A stretch of 64,000 nt of DNA, taken from Planctomycetota bacterium. Its GTDB lineage: Bacteria; Planctomycetota; Planctomycetia; Pirellulales; Lacipirellulaceae. Below are positions 41,010 to 49,123 of the stretch, piece after piece (within the stretch, counting starts at the first letter, position 1; the number at the start of each line of letters is the position of its first letter). A model generated the notes under the pieces. The model was given only the letters and a program-made list of their open reading frames with translations, searched no databases and was not told where the DNA came from. The stretch is taken from positions 1-64,000 of the forward strand of contig JAJDED010000031.1 of assembly GCA_029259915.1 (NCBI GenBank), written 5' to 3'. Both the position numbers and the translations under genes were made by a program.

Positions 41010-44000
41010 ATGAGTGGTTTGCGTTATATCTTGGCCAGCCTGTGGCATTATCGGCGGATTCAATTGGCCGTGGCGGCGGGGGCTGCTGTGGCGACGGCGG
41101 TGATCACCGGTGCATTGCTTGTGGGCGATTCGGTTCGCGGCAGCTTGCGCGAGTTGGCACTGGAACGGCTTGGACGTGTCGAAACGCTGCTCGTCGGTGC
41201 CAATCCTTTTCGCGAAGCGTTGGCACAAGAGTTTTCCGCCGCGCACGCGGCAAGCGACCCTCCGATCGACATCGCCCCGTTGGTCATTACTCGGGGAACG
41301 CTCAAAGCCAGCAACGGGAATACATCGCGACTGGCGACGAATCTTTCGGTCTTCGGTTGCACCGCAGATTTCTGGCGACTTGGCACCGGCGCACCTGAAA
41401 AGCCGCTCATCGGTACCCAATGCGCGATCACGGAACAGTTGGCCAAAGAACTCGGTGCAGAAGTTGGCGACGAGTTGCTGCTGCGCATTCCTTCGGCCAG
41501 CCGAATGCCGGGCGACAGCCCGCTGGGCGAGCAGGACGAATCGTCGGTAGCCCGGCGCTTAAGGCTTGCTGCAATATTTTCCCCTGCGGGGCTCGCGCGT
41601 TTTTCGCTGCGCCCCAGCCAGCGCAATCCGCGGAATGTGTTTCTGTCGCTTGCGGAGATTCAAGACCTGCTTGACTGGCAAGATGAAGTAAACGCGATTG
41701 CAGTGTCGCCAACCGCAGGGAGTTCAATCCAGTATGAAAAACTACAACCGACGACAACTGACTTAGGCCTCTCGGTCGAGGAAATTACCCTCGACTGCAC
41801 GCCGCCCGCGACTTTTTTGCAAATCACCGCACGGGGTTTGGTGCTTGCCGACCATGTGGTCAGCGTCGTAGTGGAACAATTCGCTGCGAGCAAACCGCAA
41901 CCAGTGATCACGTATCTGGCCAACACGCTTGCCGTGGGTGAGCGCCAGATTCCCTATTCGACAATCACCGGCGTCGAATCGACCGCAGCCTTGGGCCCGC
42001 TGGTTGACGAAAGCAATCAACCGATCGCGCTTGCAGAAAACGAAATCGTGCTCAACACGTGGGCAGCAACCAATTTGCATGCAAAAGTTGGCGACGAGGT
42101 GCGAATCACTTATTACGAACCAGAAACCACACACGGCCAACTGCGCGAGGGGCAGCCGTTGCGGCTAACGTTGAAAGCCATCGTGCCGCTCGCCGATACT
42201 ACTGGAAAACCAACTCGGGCGGCTGATCCGATGCTTACGCCGGAACTCCCGGGTGTGACCGATAGTCGTTCGATCAACGATTGGGATTTGCCATTCGAAT
42301 TGGTTGAAACGATTCGCAATGAAGACGAACAGTATTGGGATGACTACCGCACCACGCCAAAAGCTTTTATATCCAAGACTTTGGCGGAGAGGATTTGGAA
42401 AACACGTTGGGGGACCGTCAGCGCGCTGAGATTACCAGGCTCGAATGAAGGAGCCAGAAAGTATGTCGAAGCACAACTTGCGGCCCACATTGATCCTGCC
42501 CAACTGGGAATGCAATGGTTGCCGCTCCGGCGGCAAGCGCTGCGGGCCGCGCGGGGGACGACTTCGTTTGAAGGGCTGTTTTTGGGTTTCAGTTTTTTCT
42601 TGATGGCCTCGGCCGTGTTGTTGATTTTGCTGCTGTTTCGCCTGGGTGTCGAAGGCCGCGTGGCGGAAAATGGCGTTTTGCGGGCAGCAGGGTTTACCCC
42701 TGAGCGATTGCGCCGGTTGTTGCTCGGCGAAGCGGCGATTGTATCTGTTGTGGGGGCAGCGACTGGCGTTTTGGTGGGGCTCGCTTACGCACAGTTGATG
42801 ATCCACGGCTTGACGACTTGGTGGGTCGACGCGGTGGGGACTCCTTTTTTGACGTTGCATGTCACGCCGACAAGTCTGCTGGGAGGACTGGTGATTGGAA
42901 TCGTTGCCGCCGTTTGCGCGACGGCATGGTCACTGCGGCGCACCGTCAGTTTGCCCGTTTGGCAACTGCTTGCCGGCGACTGTTCGATTCCAATTGAAAA
43001 TTCCACTAAACGCGGCGGACGTTGGCGCTGGCTGCCTGGGGTGTTTTTGGCGTGCGCGGTAATGGTTGCGTGGTTCGCGAGAAATCTTCAAGGCGAAGCC
43101 CAAGCGGGGGCGTTTTTTAGTAGTGGGGCGCTCGTACTCACCGCCCTGCTCCGCTGGTTGCGGACGTGGCTGCACAATGTGCGCGCAACAACCCCACGAC
43201 AATTCACGCTTGCCGGATTGGCAAGTCGCACTTCCCGACGCAATCCGGTGCGGACGATTCTCTCGGTCGGCCTGGCCTCGGCAGCCAGTTTTTTGATTGT
43301 CGCGCTCAGTACGTTTCGCCTCGCTCCCACGGAGCATGGCACCGGTGGTTTCGATTGGATAGCCACGGCAGATCATCCCATGCATTTTGATTTGAACAAC
43401 CCAGCAGGGCGCGGACAATTAGGCTTCAGCGATGAAGAGAACCAACGATTGAAAAATTTCGAGGTGCAATCGTTTCGAGTGCGCGCGGGGGAAGATGCCA
43501 GTTGTCTGAATCTTTACCAAACCACGCGGCCCAGGGTTTTGGGTGTGCCCCGTTCGTTCTTTGGGCAAAATCGATTTACCTGGTCGGCTCGCGTTGAGTC
43601 TGAGGAGTTCCAGGACCAACCGTGGCGGGTGCTTACCGCCAAGCAGGGGAACGACGACCACGGGCGTCCCATTGTGCCAATTGTGCTCGACAGAAACACG
43701 GCCACCTATAGTTTGCATTTGGCGGGCGTCGGTGCGCAGATGACAATCCGCGATGCCGACGATCAACCGGTAACGCTGGAAGTGGTCGGGCTTTTGGCCG
43801 GGTGTATTTTGCAGGGCGACGTGTTGATGAGCGAAGAGAATTTCCTGCGGCTGTATCCCGCTGCGGCTGGGTACCAAATGTTTTTGATCCGGAAAAACTC
43901 TCAACAAGAAACCGATGGCACGTCTGTATCCGGTCTGTTGGAATCGCGATTGGAAGATTTTGGTTTTGACGTTGCCAACGCGCGAACGCGACTGGCCGAA

Positions 44001-44399
44001 TTCCAAGCTGTGCAGAACACTTATCTTTCGACGTTCCAATCGCTCGGGGCGTTGGGGCTGTTGCTGGGAACTTTTGGCCTGGCCGTGGCGCAGTTGCGTA
44101 GCGTGGTCGAACGTCGCGCAGAACTCGCGTTGTTGCGCGGTGTTGGTTGGTCTCGTGGGCGTTTGTCGATGCTGGTTCTGGGGGAAAACATGGTGCTGCT
44201 CGCCGCCGGATTGGGCTTCGGCTGCTTGGCGGCGGCGGCGGCAGTGCTGCCCCACTGGTGGCTCGGCCACGCCGAGATGCCATGGGTAACGCTCGGCGCG
44301 ATGCTGTTGACGGTGGCCTTGGCCGGAATATTTGCCGGGGGATTTGCCATGCGCGCCGCGGTGCGTGCGCCGTTGCTACCGGCGCTGCGTGGGGAGTAG
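41010..44399 (+). CDS. Large FtsX-type ABC transporter permease
   Basis: The 1129-aa protein has an N-terminal helix (~17-36) and MacB-type periplasmic region (~37-515), a set of helices around 523-690 (GFSFFLMASAVLLILLLF, a repeat-specific LRAAGFTPERLRRLLLGEAAIV), a further helix near 750, a second extracytoplasmic region and a final FtsX block (~1010-1120, with ELALLRGVGWSRGRLSMLVLGE). Both FtsX loops are characteristic of lipoprotein-release or MacB-like permeases that move envelope substrates by mechanical coupling. No ATPase gene is adjacent, so its partner is encoded elsewhere. The start at 41010 is chosen over a GTG at 41004. Confidence 0.88.
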   Translation: MSGLRYILASLWHYRRIQLAVAAGAAVATAVITGALLVGDSVRGSLRELALERLGRVETLLVGANPFREALAQEFSAAHAASDPPIDIAPLVITRGTLKASNGNTSRLATNLSVFGCTADFWRLGTGAPEKPLIGTQCAITEQLAKELGAEVGDELLLRIPSASRMPGDSPLGEQDESSVARRLRLAAIFSPAGLARFSLRPSQRNPRNVFLSLAEIQDLLDWQDEVNAIAVSPTAGSSIQYEKLQPTTTDLGLSVEEITLDCTPPATFLQITARGLVLADHVVSVVVEQFAASKPQPVITYLANTLAVGERQIPYSTITGVESTAALGPLVDESNQPIALAENEIVLNTWAATNLHAKVGDEVRITYYEPETTHGQLREGQPLRLTLKAIVPLADTTGKPTRAADPMLTPELPGVTDSRSINDWDLPFELVETIRNEDEQYWDDYRTTPKAFISKTLAERIWKTRWGTVSALRLPGSNEGARKYVEAQLAAHIDPAQLGMQWLPLRRQALRAARGTTSFEGLFLGFSFFLMASAVLLILLLFRLGVEGRVAENGVLRAAGFTPERLRRLLLGEAAIVSVVGAATGVLVGLAYAQLMIHGLTTWWVDAVGTPFLTLHVTPTSLLGGLVIGIVAAVCATAWSLRRTVSLPVWQLLAGDCSIPIENSTKRGGRWRWLPGVFLACAVMVAWFARNLQGEAQAGAFFSSGALVLTALLRWLRTWLHNVRATTPRQFTLAGLASRTSRRNPVRTILSVGLASAASFLIVALSTFRLAPTEHGTGGFDWIATADHPMHFDLNNPAGRGQLGFSDEENQRLKNFEVQSFRVRAGEDASCLNLYQTTRPRVLGVPRSFFGQNRFTWSARVESEEFQDQPWRVLTAKQGNDDHGRPIVPIVLDRNTATYSLHLAGVGAQMTIRDADDQPVTLEVVGLLAGCILQGDVLMSEENFLRLYPAAAGYQMFLIRKNSQQETDGTSVSGLLESRLEDFGFDVANARTRLAEFQAVQNTYLSTFQSLGALGLLLGTFGLAVAQLRSVVERRAELALLRGVGWSRGRLSMLVLGENMVLLAAGLGFGCLAAAAAVLPHWWLGHAEMPWVTLGAMLLTVALAGIFAGGFAMRAAVRAPLLPALRGE

Positions 44400-44407
44400 A
44401 GCGGATT

Positions 44408-44440
44408 TTTACCACGGAGGCACGGAGGACACGGAGAGTG
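44408..44440. repeat. Single arm of the CACGGAG-type repeat
   Basis: TTTTACCACGGAGGCACGGAGGACACGGAGAG (positions 44406-44437) is one arm only; I find no partner before the next gene. It shows the ~9-nt unit CACGGAGGA clearly, three times in a row. Confidence 0.6.
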
Positions 44441-44477
44441 ATAGAATAAAGTTATGAAAGAAGCTAAGGTCAAAAGG

Positions 44478-44999
44478 ATGGAGCGCATTGCGGTCATTGG
44501 AACCACAGGTTCTGGGAAAACTCAGTTTGCTAAGCGATTGGCCGAGCGGCTTGGGTTTCCGCATGTCGAGCTTGATAGGCTCCATTGGGATCCCGACTGG
44601 ACTCCGAAACCGATCGAGGAATTACGTGCACTCGTGGACCAAGCCACGCAAGGATCGCAGTGGATTTGCGATGGGAATTATTCCATCGTCCGCGATCTTG
44701 TTTGGACACGCGCAGATACGATCGTCTGGCTCAACTATTCGTTCCCCGTTGTTTTTTCTCGCGCAGTGCGGCGAACGCTCGTTCGTTGTCTGACGGGGAA
44801 GAAACTGTATGCCGACAACCAGGAAACGCTGGGCAAAGCGTTTGCTAGCCGCGATTCGATACTGCTTTGGGTCTTGCAAACGCATTGGAAACATCGGAAG
44901 AATTATCCGGAATTGTTTCAAGAGCCTAAGTGGTCGCACCTCAAGGTTATCCAACTGAAGAATGCAAAAGATACCAAACGATTCTTGGCCAGATTGTAG
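44478..44999 (+). CDS. P-loop nucleoside/nucleotide kinase-like protein
   Basis: The 173-aa protein has Walker A GTTGSGKT near the N-terminus, an HVELDRLHWDPDW segment that is typical of the small adenylate-kinase-like/'topology modulation' P-loop family, then WICDGNYS and ADTIVWLNYSF. These proteins are annotated variously; a substrate cannot be told from sequence. The start is ambiguous: an upstream ATG at 44454 adds eight residues, while 44478 gives the usual MxRIAVIGTTGSGK beginning. It is followed by a strong hairpin. Confidence 0.8.
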   Translation: MERIAVIGTTGSGKTQFAKRLAERLGFPHVELDRLHWDPDWTPKPIEELRALVDQATQGSQWICDGNYSIVRDLVWTRADTIVWLNYSFPVVFSRAVRRTLVRCLTGKKLYADNQETLGKAFASRDSILLWVLQTHWKHRKNYPELFQEPKWSHLKVIQLKNAKDTKRFLARL

Positions 45000-45040
45000 G
45001 GTGCGATGCGTCCTACCTCTTTGCCTCTTGCCGCTGCGCG

Positions 45041-45064
45041 GCCCCGGTTGAAGACAACCGGGGC
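45041..45064 (+). terminator. Strong 10-bp hairpin downstream of the P-loop kinase gene
   Basis: GCCCCGGTTG (45041-45050) pairs exactly with CAACCGGGGC (45055-45064) over a 4-nt loop. No T-tract follows, so termination is possible but not certain. Confidence 0.4.
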
Positions 45065-45164
45065 TACCCACTGTTCTTTGCGCCTTCGCGCCTTTGCGAG
45101 AGGCTTCGTAGATTCCTCGGCAGACCTCGGAATGACATGGTTCTTAGGTGGCCAAAAATAGTTG

Positions 45165-45193
45165 TTGCGCAGCGCTTTGTGGTTCACTACAAT
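45165..45193 (+). promoter_or_regulatory. Candidate promoter of the putative small RNA
   Basis: TTGCGC (45165-45170) and TACAAT (45188-45193) are spaced by exactly 17 nt. Transcription would begin near 45200. It points toward the structured stretch and terminator that follow, not directly at a coding start. Confidence 0.45.
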
Positions 45194-45199
45194 AACCCA

Positions 45200-45387
45200 C
45201 GACTGAGGGCGGACAGGCTGCACGGCGGCGGACCAGGTTGCCTTGTCGGATCGATGTTGGCCAACGTGTCGCTCGTGAGGTGCGAGCGAATTACTCTCTG
45301 GAGGTCGATCTGGCTTGGTAACGGGTGATCGCGTGGATGCCGCAGCTAAGAAACCCTCACGCCCGCGATGGGATCCCATCCTTTTTT
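45200..45387 (+). ncRNA. Candidate structured small RNA, ~185 nt (or a leader RNA)
   Basis: This stretch lacks a reading frame of interest but has promoter-like boxes at one end and a hairpin plus T-run at the other. Its ends pair progressively: TGAGGG (45204-45209) with CCCTCA (45354-45359), GCTGC (45217-45221) with GCAGC (45342-45346), ACCAGG (45232-45237) with CTTGGT (45314-45319, one wobble), GATCGA (45249-45254) with TCGATC (45305-45310). An apical hairpin pairs TCGCTCG (45269-45275) with CGAGCGA (45283-45289). A rod with internal loops and an apical hairpin, of this size and with its own promoter, recalls 6S RNA, but I cannot match known 6S sequence. It could instead be a regulated leader of the gene at 45560. 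Confidence 0.4.
45367..45387 (+). terminator. Rho-independent terminator of the candidate RNA
   Basis: GATGG/CCATC around a GATC loop (within 45367-45380) is followed by CTTTTTTG. The stem is short, but the T-run is the clearest in the region. Confidence 0.5.
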
Positions 45388-45401
45388 GAATGTAAGAAGT
45401 T

Positions 45402-45505
45402 TGATGTGAGAAGGAAGAAGTGAGGATTGAGGAGCGAGGAACTAGGAGTGAGGGATTAGGGGATCAAGCAACTCCTAGCTCCTAAATCCTCGCTCCTCAC
45501 ATCCA
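45402..45505. repeat. GAGGAGCGAGG-unit inverted repeat
   Basis: The left arm runs TGATGTGAG...GAGGATTGAGGAGCGAGGAACTAGG (from 45402) and the right arm CTCCTAGCTCCTAAATCCTCGCTCCTCACATCC (to 45505). It lies between the candidate RNA terminator and the start of the next gene. Confidence 0.7.
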
Positions 45506-45559
45506 ACATTTCCCGCCATCCGTGTTGCTTTCTTTCACTTTAGCCGCCACACTTTCTCT

Positions 45560-46624
45560 ATGCGCAGTTTGCTGTTTGTTGTTAGTTCGTTCGCGGTCAC
45601 CATTCTCGCTTGGGGAATGTATGGTCCCGTGCTGCATTGGGGACAGCACGGCATGTCGACCACCGGGGACCTGGCCCGCTGGCGGCCGTTCGTTTGTGTG
45701 GGGTTGGCCTATTTTGCAATCGGAGTGATTGTTCCCGCGGTGCTTTTGAAACTCCGCGGCGAACAGGGCGAATGGACTGTGCGCGGAATCGTCTTTAGCT
45801 TAGCTGGCGGCGCGTTGGGAGCGTTGGGGGCGCTGGGGATTATCCTCGCCTTCCAATTCGGCGGCAGGCCGGTGTATGTCATGCCATTGGTGTTCGGCGG
45901 TGCGCCGGTCGTCAATTCGTTTCTTACGATCACGCTGACCCGACGCATGAAGGAAATTGGGCCGGTGTTTATTGCCGGTTTGATGATTGTGTTGATCGGG
46001 GCAGTCACTGTGCTGTTGAATCAACCGCATGCCCCAAAACCAGACGCAGACAAGGCGGAAGCGCAAACCGAGCAAGTCGAAGAGGAAAAGCCAGTCGAGT
46101 CGACGCCGGTGCTCGATTTTTTCATGCGGATTGCATCCATACTCATGGCGGTCGTCTGTTGGGGCGCTTATGGCCCGGTGTTGCACAAAGGGCAGGCGGC
46201 GATGAACCAGAGTCGTTTGCGGCCGCTGTTGTGCGTCGGGTTGGCATATTTTGTGATTGCAGTCGTCGCGCCCAATCTGTGGCTGGCGGGAAATCCCGAA
46301 GCGAGCGCCTACAATTTTGGTGGATCGCTGTGGAGTTTGGCAGCCGGTGCCGCGGGCGCGATCGGTGCGTTGGGAATCATTATGGCGTTCAACTTTGGGG
46401 GCAAACCGGTTTACGTCATGCCGCTAGTGTTCGGCGGTGCACCGGTGGTCAACACGCTGTTTACGGCACTCCTCGGTGGTTTATGGAACGAAGTGAGTGC
46501 GCTATTTTTAGCCGGACTCATCTTGGTAATCGCCGGGGCGGCAATGGTGTTGGTCTTCGCGCCGCGCGACACTCAACCACCGCCTGTTGAAACGCCCCGT
46601 GAAACTCCGTCCGACGAATCGTAA
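45560..46624 (+). CDS. Internally duplicated multi-TM protein (EamA/DMT-like fold)
   Basis: The 354-aa protein is two similar five-helix halves (~1-158 and ~185-335) joined by an acidic linker (PDADKAEAQTEQVEEEKP). Both halves repeat ALGALGIILAFQFGGRPVYV/AIGALGIIMAFNFGGKPVYV followed by MPLVFGGAPVVN. This resembles drug/metabolite-transporter architecture, but I do not recognise a named transporter. The substrate is unknown. The start follows a repeat; no clear ribosome binding site. Confidence 0.75.
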   Translation: MRSLLFVVSSFAVTILAWGMYGPVLHWGQHGMSTTGDLARWRPFVCVGLAYFAIGVIVPAVLLKLRGEQGEWTVRGIVFSLAGGALGALGALGIILAFQFGGRPVYVMPLVFGGAPVVNSFLTITLTRRMKEIGPVFIAGLMIVLIGAVTVLLNQPHAPKPDADKAEAQTEQVEEEKPVESTPVLDFFMRIASILMAVVCWGAYGPVLHKGQAAMNQSRLRPLLCVGLAYFVIAVVAPNLWLAGNPEASAYNFGGSLWSLAAGAAGAIGALGIIMAFNFGGKPVYVMPLVFGGAPVVNTLFTALLGGLWNEVSALFLAGLILVIAGAAMVLVFAPRDTQPPPVETPRETPSDES

Positions 46625-46669
46625 CGGTTAGCCGTCAGCTATCAGCGGTCAGCAATCAGAAATCAATCC

Positions 46670-47023
46670 ATGTCTCACGACGATGCGATGCACCAAATCG
46701 ACGCCCTGTTTAGCCACGTCTGGATGGTGCGCACATTCATCAAGCACAGCGAAGAAGCCCAGGACGATCCGCAACTGCTCGAAGTGCAACGATCGCTGTA
46801 CGATGCCATGCTCGCCCTCGGCCCCGCCTGGAAAGCGCAGGATTCAGAGACATACATTAAACAAGCGCGAAAGAAATTATCGAAACTGCGCGCAGCAACC
46901 GAACTCTTCGCCGAAGTACAACCTGAAGTGTCGACTCACACCAATTTCCAGATGGCAGTTGGTTCGCTTAAGCACGCAGTGGGAGAAATTGAAACTGTTC
47001 TTAAAGATTGTTTGCCGAACTAA
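46670..47023 (+). CDS. Small helical hypothetical protein, 117 aa
   Basis: It is a soluble, all-helical, charged protein (FSHVWMVRTFIKHSEEAQDD, YIKQARKKLSKLRAATELF, VGSLKHAVGEIETVLKD). No motif, signal peptide or membrane segment. It lies 45 nt after the DMT-like gene, with a diverged one-arm TTAGC/CAGC repeat between, so it may be cotranscribed. I do not recognise the family. Confidence 0.7.
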   Translation: MSHDDAMHQIDALFSHVWMVRTFIKHSEEAQDDPQLLEVQRSLYDAMLALGPAWKAQDSETYIKQARKKLSKLRAATELFAEVQPEVSTHTNFQMAVGSLKHAVGEIETVLKDCLPN

Positions 47024-47102
47024 CAAGGTCTTCGGCACTCAGCGTTCAGCATTCAGAAATCCACACTCCGTTCCTCGGTGACTCCGTGGTAAATCCTGCC
47101 GT

Positions 47103-47789
47103 CTAAGTTCCCCGCACGGTGCCGAACCATTCGATTTGTTTCCGTGGACAAAAAATCCAGCCTCGCTGTTGGCAGGCGGGCTCGATCCATTCGGAACGCT
47201 CCACGAGTTCCTGCTGCGTGACTCCTTGGGGCATCAGCATGACGCGATCTTTGCGCACGGCGGGAAACGCTTCCAAGAAATTTTCGACCTCGGCGATTTC
47301 CGATTTTCTGTCGATGACGAATTTCAGTTGGTAATCGTAGTTCGACATCAACGATTGCAGCACTTCCGGCTGAAACCGTTGTCGCTGGTGACGTCGGCTC
47401 CAGTGGGGATGTTGCTGCGGGTCGGGAGCGCTGCTGGAAAGTTTTGGGCTGATCGACATCAGATCGCATGCCACGGGCAGCGTAAGCGTGCCTGCGGTTT
47501 CCACGGTGATGTGCCAATTCCGTTCGCGCAGTTGTTCCGCTAACGGCAACAGTTCGGCAAACAGCATCGGCTCGCCGCCGGTGAGCACCACGTGTCGGCA
47601 ATCCCACTCTTCGATTTCTGCAATGATTTCGTCGACCGAATAATCGTTGCCCTCCGGCACCCACGAGCTGAAAGGCGTATCGCAAAACCAGCAACGCAGA
47701 TTGCAACCGCTCGCGCGCACAAACACGCTCGGCGTGCCGGTGAGCAAGCCTTCGCCCTGAACCGATTTGTAAATTTCTGAAATTTTCAT
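47103..47789 (-). CDS. queE: 7-carboxy-7-deazaguanine synthase, radical SAM
   Basis: The 228-aa enzyme converts 6-carboxy-tetrahydropterin to 7-carboxy-7-deazaguanine. The 4Fe-4S motif is C29-x3-C33-x2-C36 (CNLRCWFC), preceded by SVQGEG and followed by TGGEPMLF (SAM binding). The start at 47789 overlaps the queC stop (ATGA), giving translational coupling. A longer frame to 47900 lies inside queC and is rejected. It is convergent with the 117-aa gene. Confidence 0.93.
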   Translation of the reverse strand: MKISEIYKSVQGEGLLTGTPSVFVRASGCNLRCWFCDTPFSSWVPEGNDYSVDEIIAEIEEWDCRHVVLTGGEPMLFAELLPLAEQLRERNWHITVETAGTLTLPVACDLMSISPKLSSSAPDPQQHPHWSRRHQRQRFQPEVLQSLMSNYDYQLKFVIDRKSEIAEVENFLEAFPAVRKDRVMLMPQGVTQQELVERSEWIEPACQQRGWIFCPRKQIEWFGTVRGT

Positions 47790-48496
47790 CGTTGGTATTT
47801 GATCGGATCGACCAAACCGGCCTCGGCAAAACCTTTCAGCCGAAGTTGGCAAGCATCGCATCGCCCACAAGAAATTCCCTGCGAATCGGGTGCATAGCAA
47901 GTGTGCGTCAATCCGTAGTCGACGCCCAATTCTGTTCCTTGCTGAATAATTTGTGCTTTGGTCAATGTAATCAAAGGCGTGTGGATTCGGAAAGTCGACG
48001 TGCCTTCGACGCCCGCCTTGGTCGCCAGATTGGCAAGCTGCTCGAAGGCGGAAATAAACTCGGGGCGACAGTCGGGATAGCCGCTGTAGTCGACGGCATT
48101 GACGCCGAGAAAAATATCCGCCGCCCCCAGCACTTCCGCGTAACCGAGCGCCAACGAAAGCATTACGGTATTGCGTGCCGGGACATAGGTAATTGGAATT
48201 CCCTCGGCCATTTGGTCTTCGCTGCGTCCCTGCGGCACGGCAATATCGGCCGTCAATGCGCTTCCACCGAGTGTCGCCAGGTCGAGGGTGAGCATTTTAT
48301 GTTCTTTCACATCTAATGAACGGGCAACTTGCTCAGCGGCTTGCAACTCGAACCGATGCCGCTGGCCATAGTCGATGCTTAACGCATATACATAAAAATC
48401 CTCGCGGCGAGCGATTGCCGCGGTCGTAGCGGAATCGAGCCCTCCGGAGAGCAAAACAACCGCCTGTTTTTCAGAAGTTGAATTTTCGTCGTTCAT
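47786..48496 (-). CDS. queC: 7-cyano-7-deazaguanine synthase (preQ0 synthase)
   Basis: The 236-aa enzyme converts 7-carboxy-7-deazaguanine to preQ0 with ATP and ammonia. The PP-loop SGGLDSATT is at ~16-24, and the zinc site near the end has C200, C210, C213 and C216 (CGRCDAC). DYGQRHRFE and [15 protein letters not shown] are family blocks. It is the first gene of the queC-queE pair and is divergent from queF. Confidence 0.95.
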   Translation of the reverse strand: MNDENSTSEKQAVVLLSGGLDSATTAAIARREDFYVYALSIDYGQRHRFELQAAEQVARSLDVKEHKMLTLDLATLGGSALTADIAVPQGRSEDQMAEGIPITYVPARNTVMLSLALGYAEVLGAADIFLGVNAVDYSGYPDCRPEFISAFEQLANLATKAGVEGTSTFRIHTPLITLTKAQIIQQGTELGVDYGLTHTCYAPDSQGISCGRCDACQLRLKGFAEAGLVDPIKYQR

Positions 48497-48539
48497 TGAA
48501 AAATGAGAAAATCAAAGTTTGGCATTTTGCTCAGAAGTG

Positions 48540-48624
48540 GTTAGCTATTAGCATTTAGCTGTTAGCCTGAAGAGACTAGATTTAATCGGAAAAAAGCTAA
48601 TCGCTAATCGCTAAGAGCTAACTG
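48540..48624. repeat. TTAGC-unit inverted repeat between queC and queF
   Basis: The left arm GTTAGCTATTAGCATTTAGCTGTTAGC (positions 48540-48566) pairs with the right arm AGCTAATCGCTAATCGCTAAGAGCTAAC (positions 48595-48622). It sits between the divergent queC and queF starts, so it is not simply a terminator. Confidence 0.75.
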
Positions 48625-48697
48625 CTCCCCTCTGCCTCTTTCCGCATCCCTCATATCATGCCACAATCGTAGGTTCGCCGAAAGGAGATACTTTGCT

Positions 48698-49054
48698 ATG
48701 AGCGAATCTAAAGACCAACTTGAAACCTTTGCCAACCAGTTTACCGATCGCGATTATCAGATCGAGATCGTTTGCCCCGAGTTCACTTCGGTTTGTCCGC
48801 GCACGGGTCAGCCCGACTTTGGTACGTTGACGATTACCTATACGCCAGGCGAACTTTGCGTTGAACTTAAGAGCTTGAAATTTTATTTACAAAGTTTCCG
48901 CAACGAAGGAATTTTTTACGAGCATATTACCAACGTGATTCTCGACGATTTGGTCGGCGCGCTCTCCCCGCGTTGGATGAAGATCGAAGCCGCCTTCAAT
49001 GCACGTGGGGGAATGACAGAAACCGTCTCGGTCCAACACACTGCCTCGACTTGA
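48698..49054 (+). CDS. queF: NADPH-dependent preQ0 reductase (QueF, single-domain type)
   Basis: The 118-aa enzyme reduces preQ0 to preQ1. [14 protein letters not shown] carries the catalytic Cys (C33) and nearby Asp (D40); [22 protein letters not shown] is the NADPH/substrate block. Length fits the short type I enzymes (~120-165 aa), not the ~280-aa YqcD type. A strong ribosome binding site (AAGGAGAT) precedes the ATG. Confidence 0.95.
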   Translation: MSESKDQLETFANQFTDRDYQIEIVCPEFTSVCPRTGQPDFGTLTITYTPGELCVELKSLKFYLQSFRNEGIFYEHITNVILDDLVGALSPRWMKIEAAFNARGGMTETVSVQHTAST

Positions 49055-49123
49055 AACTGTTGTCGATATTTTTGAGCCACTACTATTGTTGCACCCTTAC
49101 TCCGATTTAGGACCCAGCACACT

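Noticed and set aside
44454-44477. Extended start for the P-loop kinase
   Set aside because: Upstream ATG has no ribosome binding site and adds basic residues; the shorter start matches the family's usual beginning, though the choice is not certain.
45200-45387. Assigning the structured RNA as 6S, SRP, RNase P or tmRNA
   Set aside because: I could not match the conserved sequences of these RNAs, so I kept it as an unnamed candidate.
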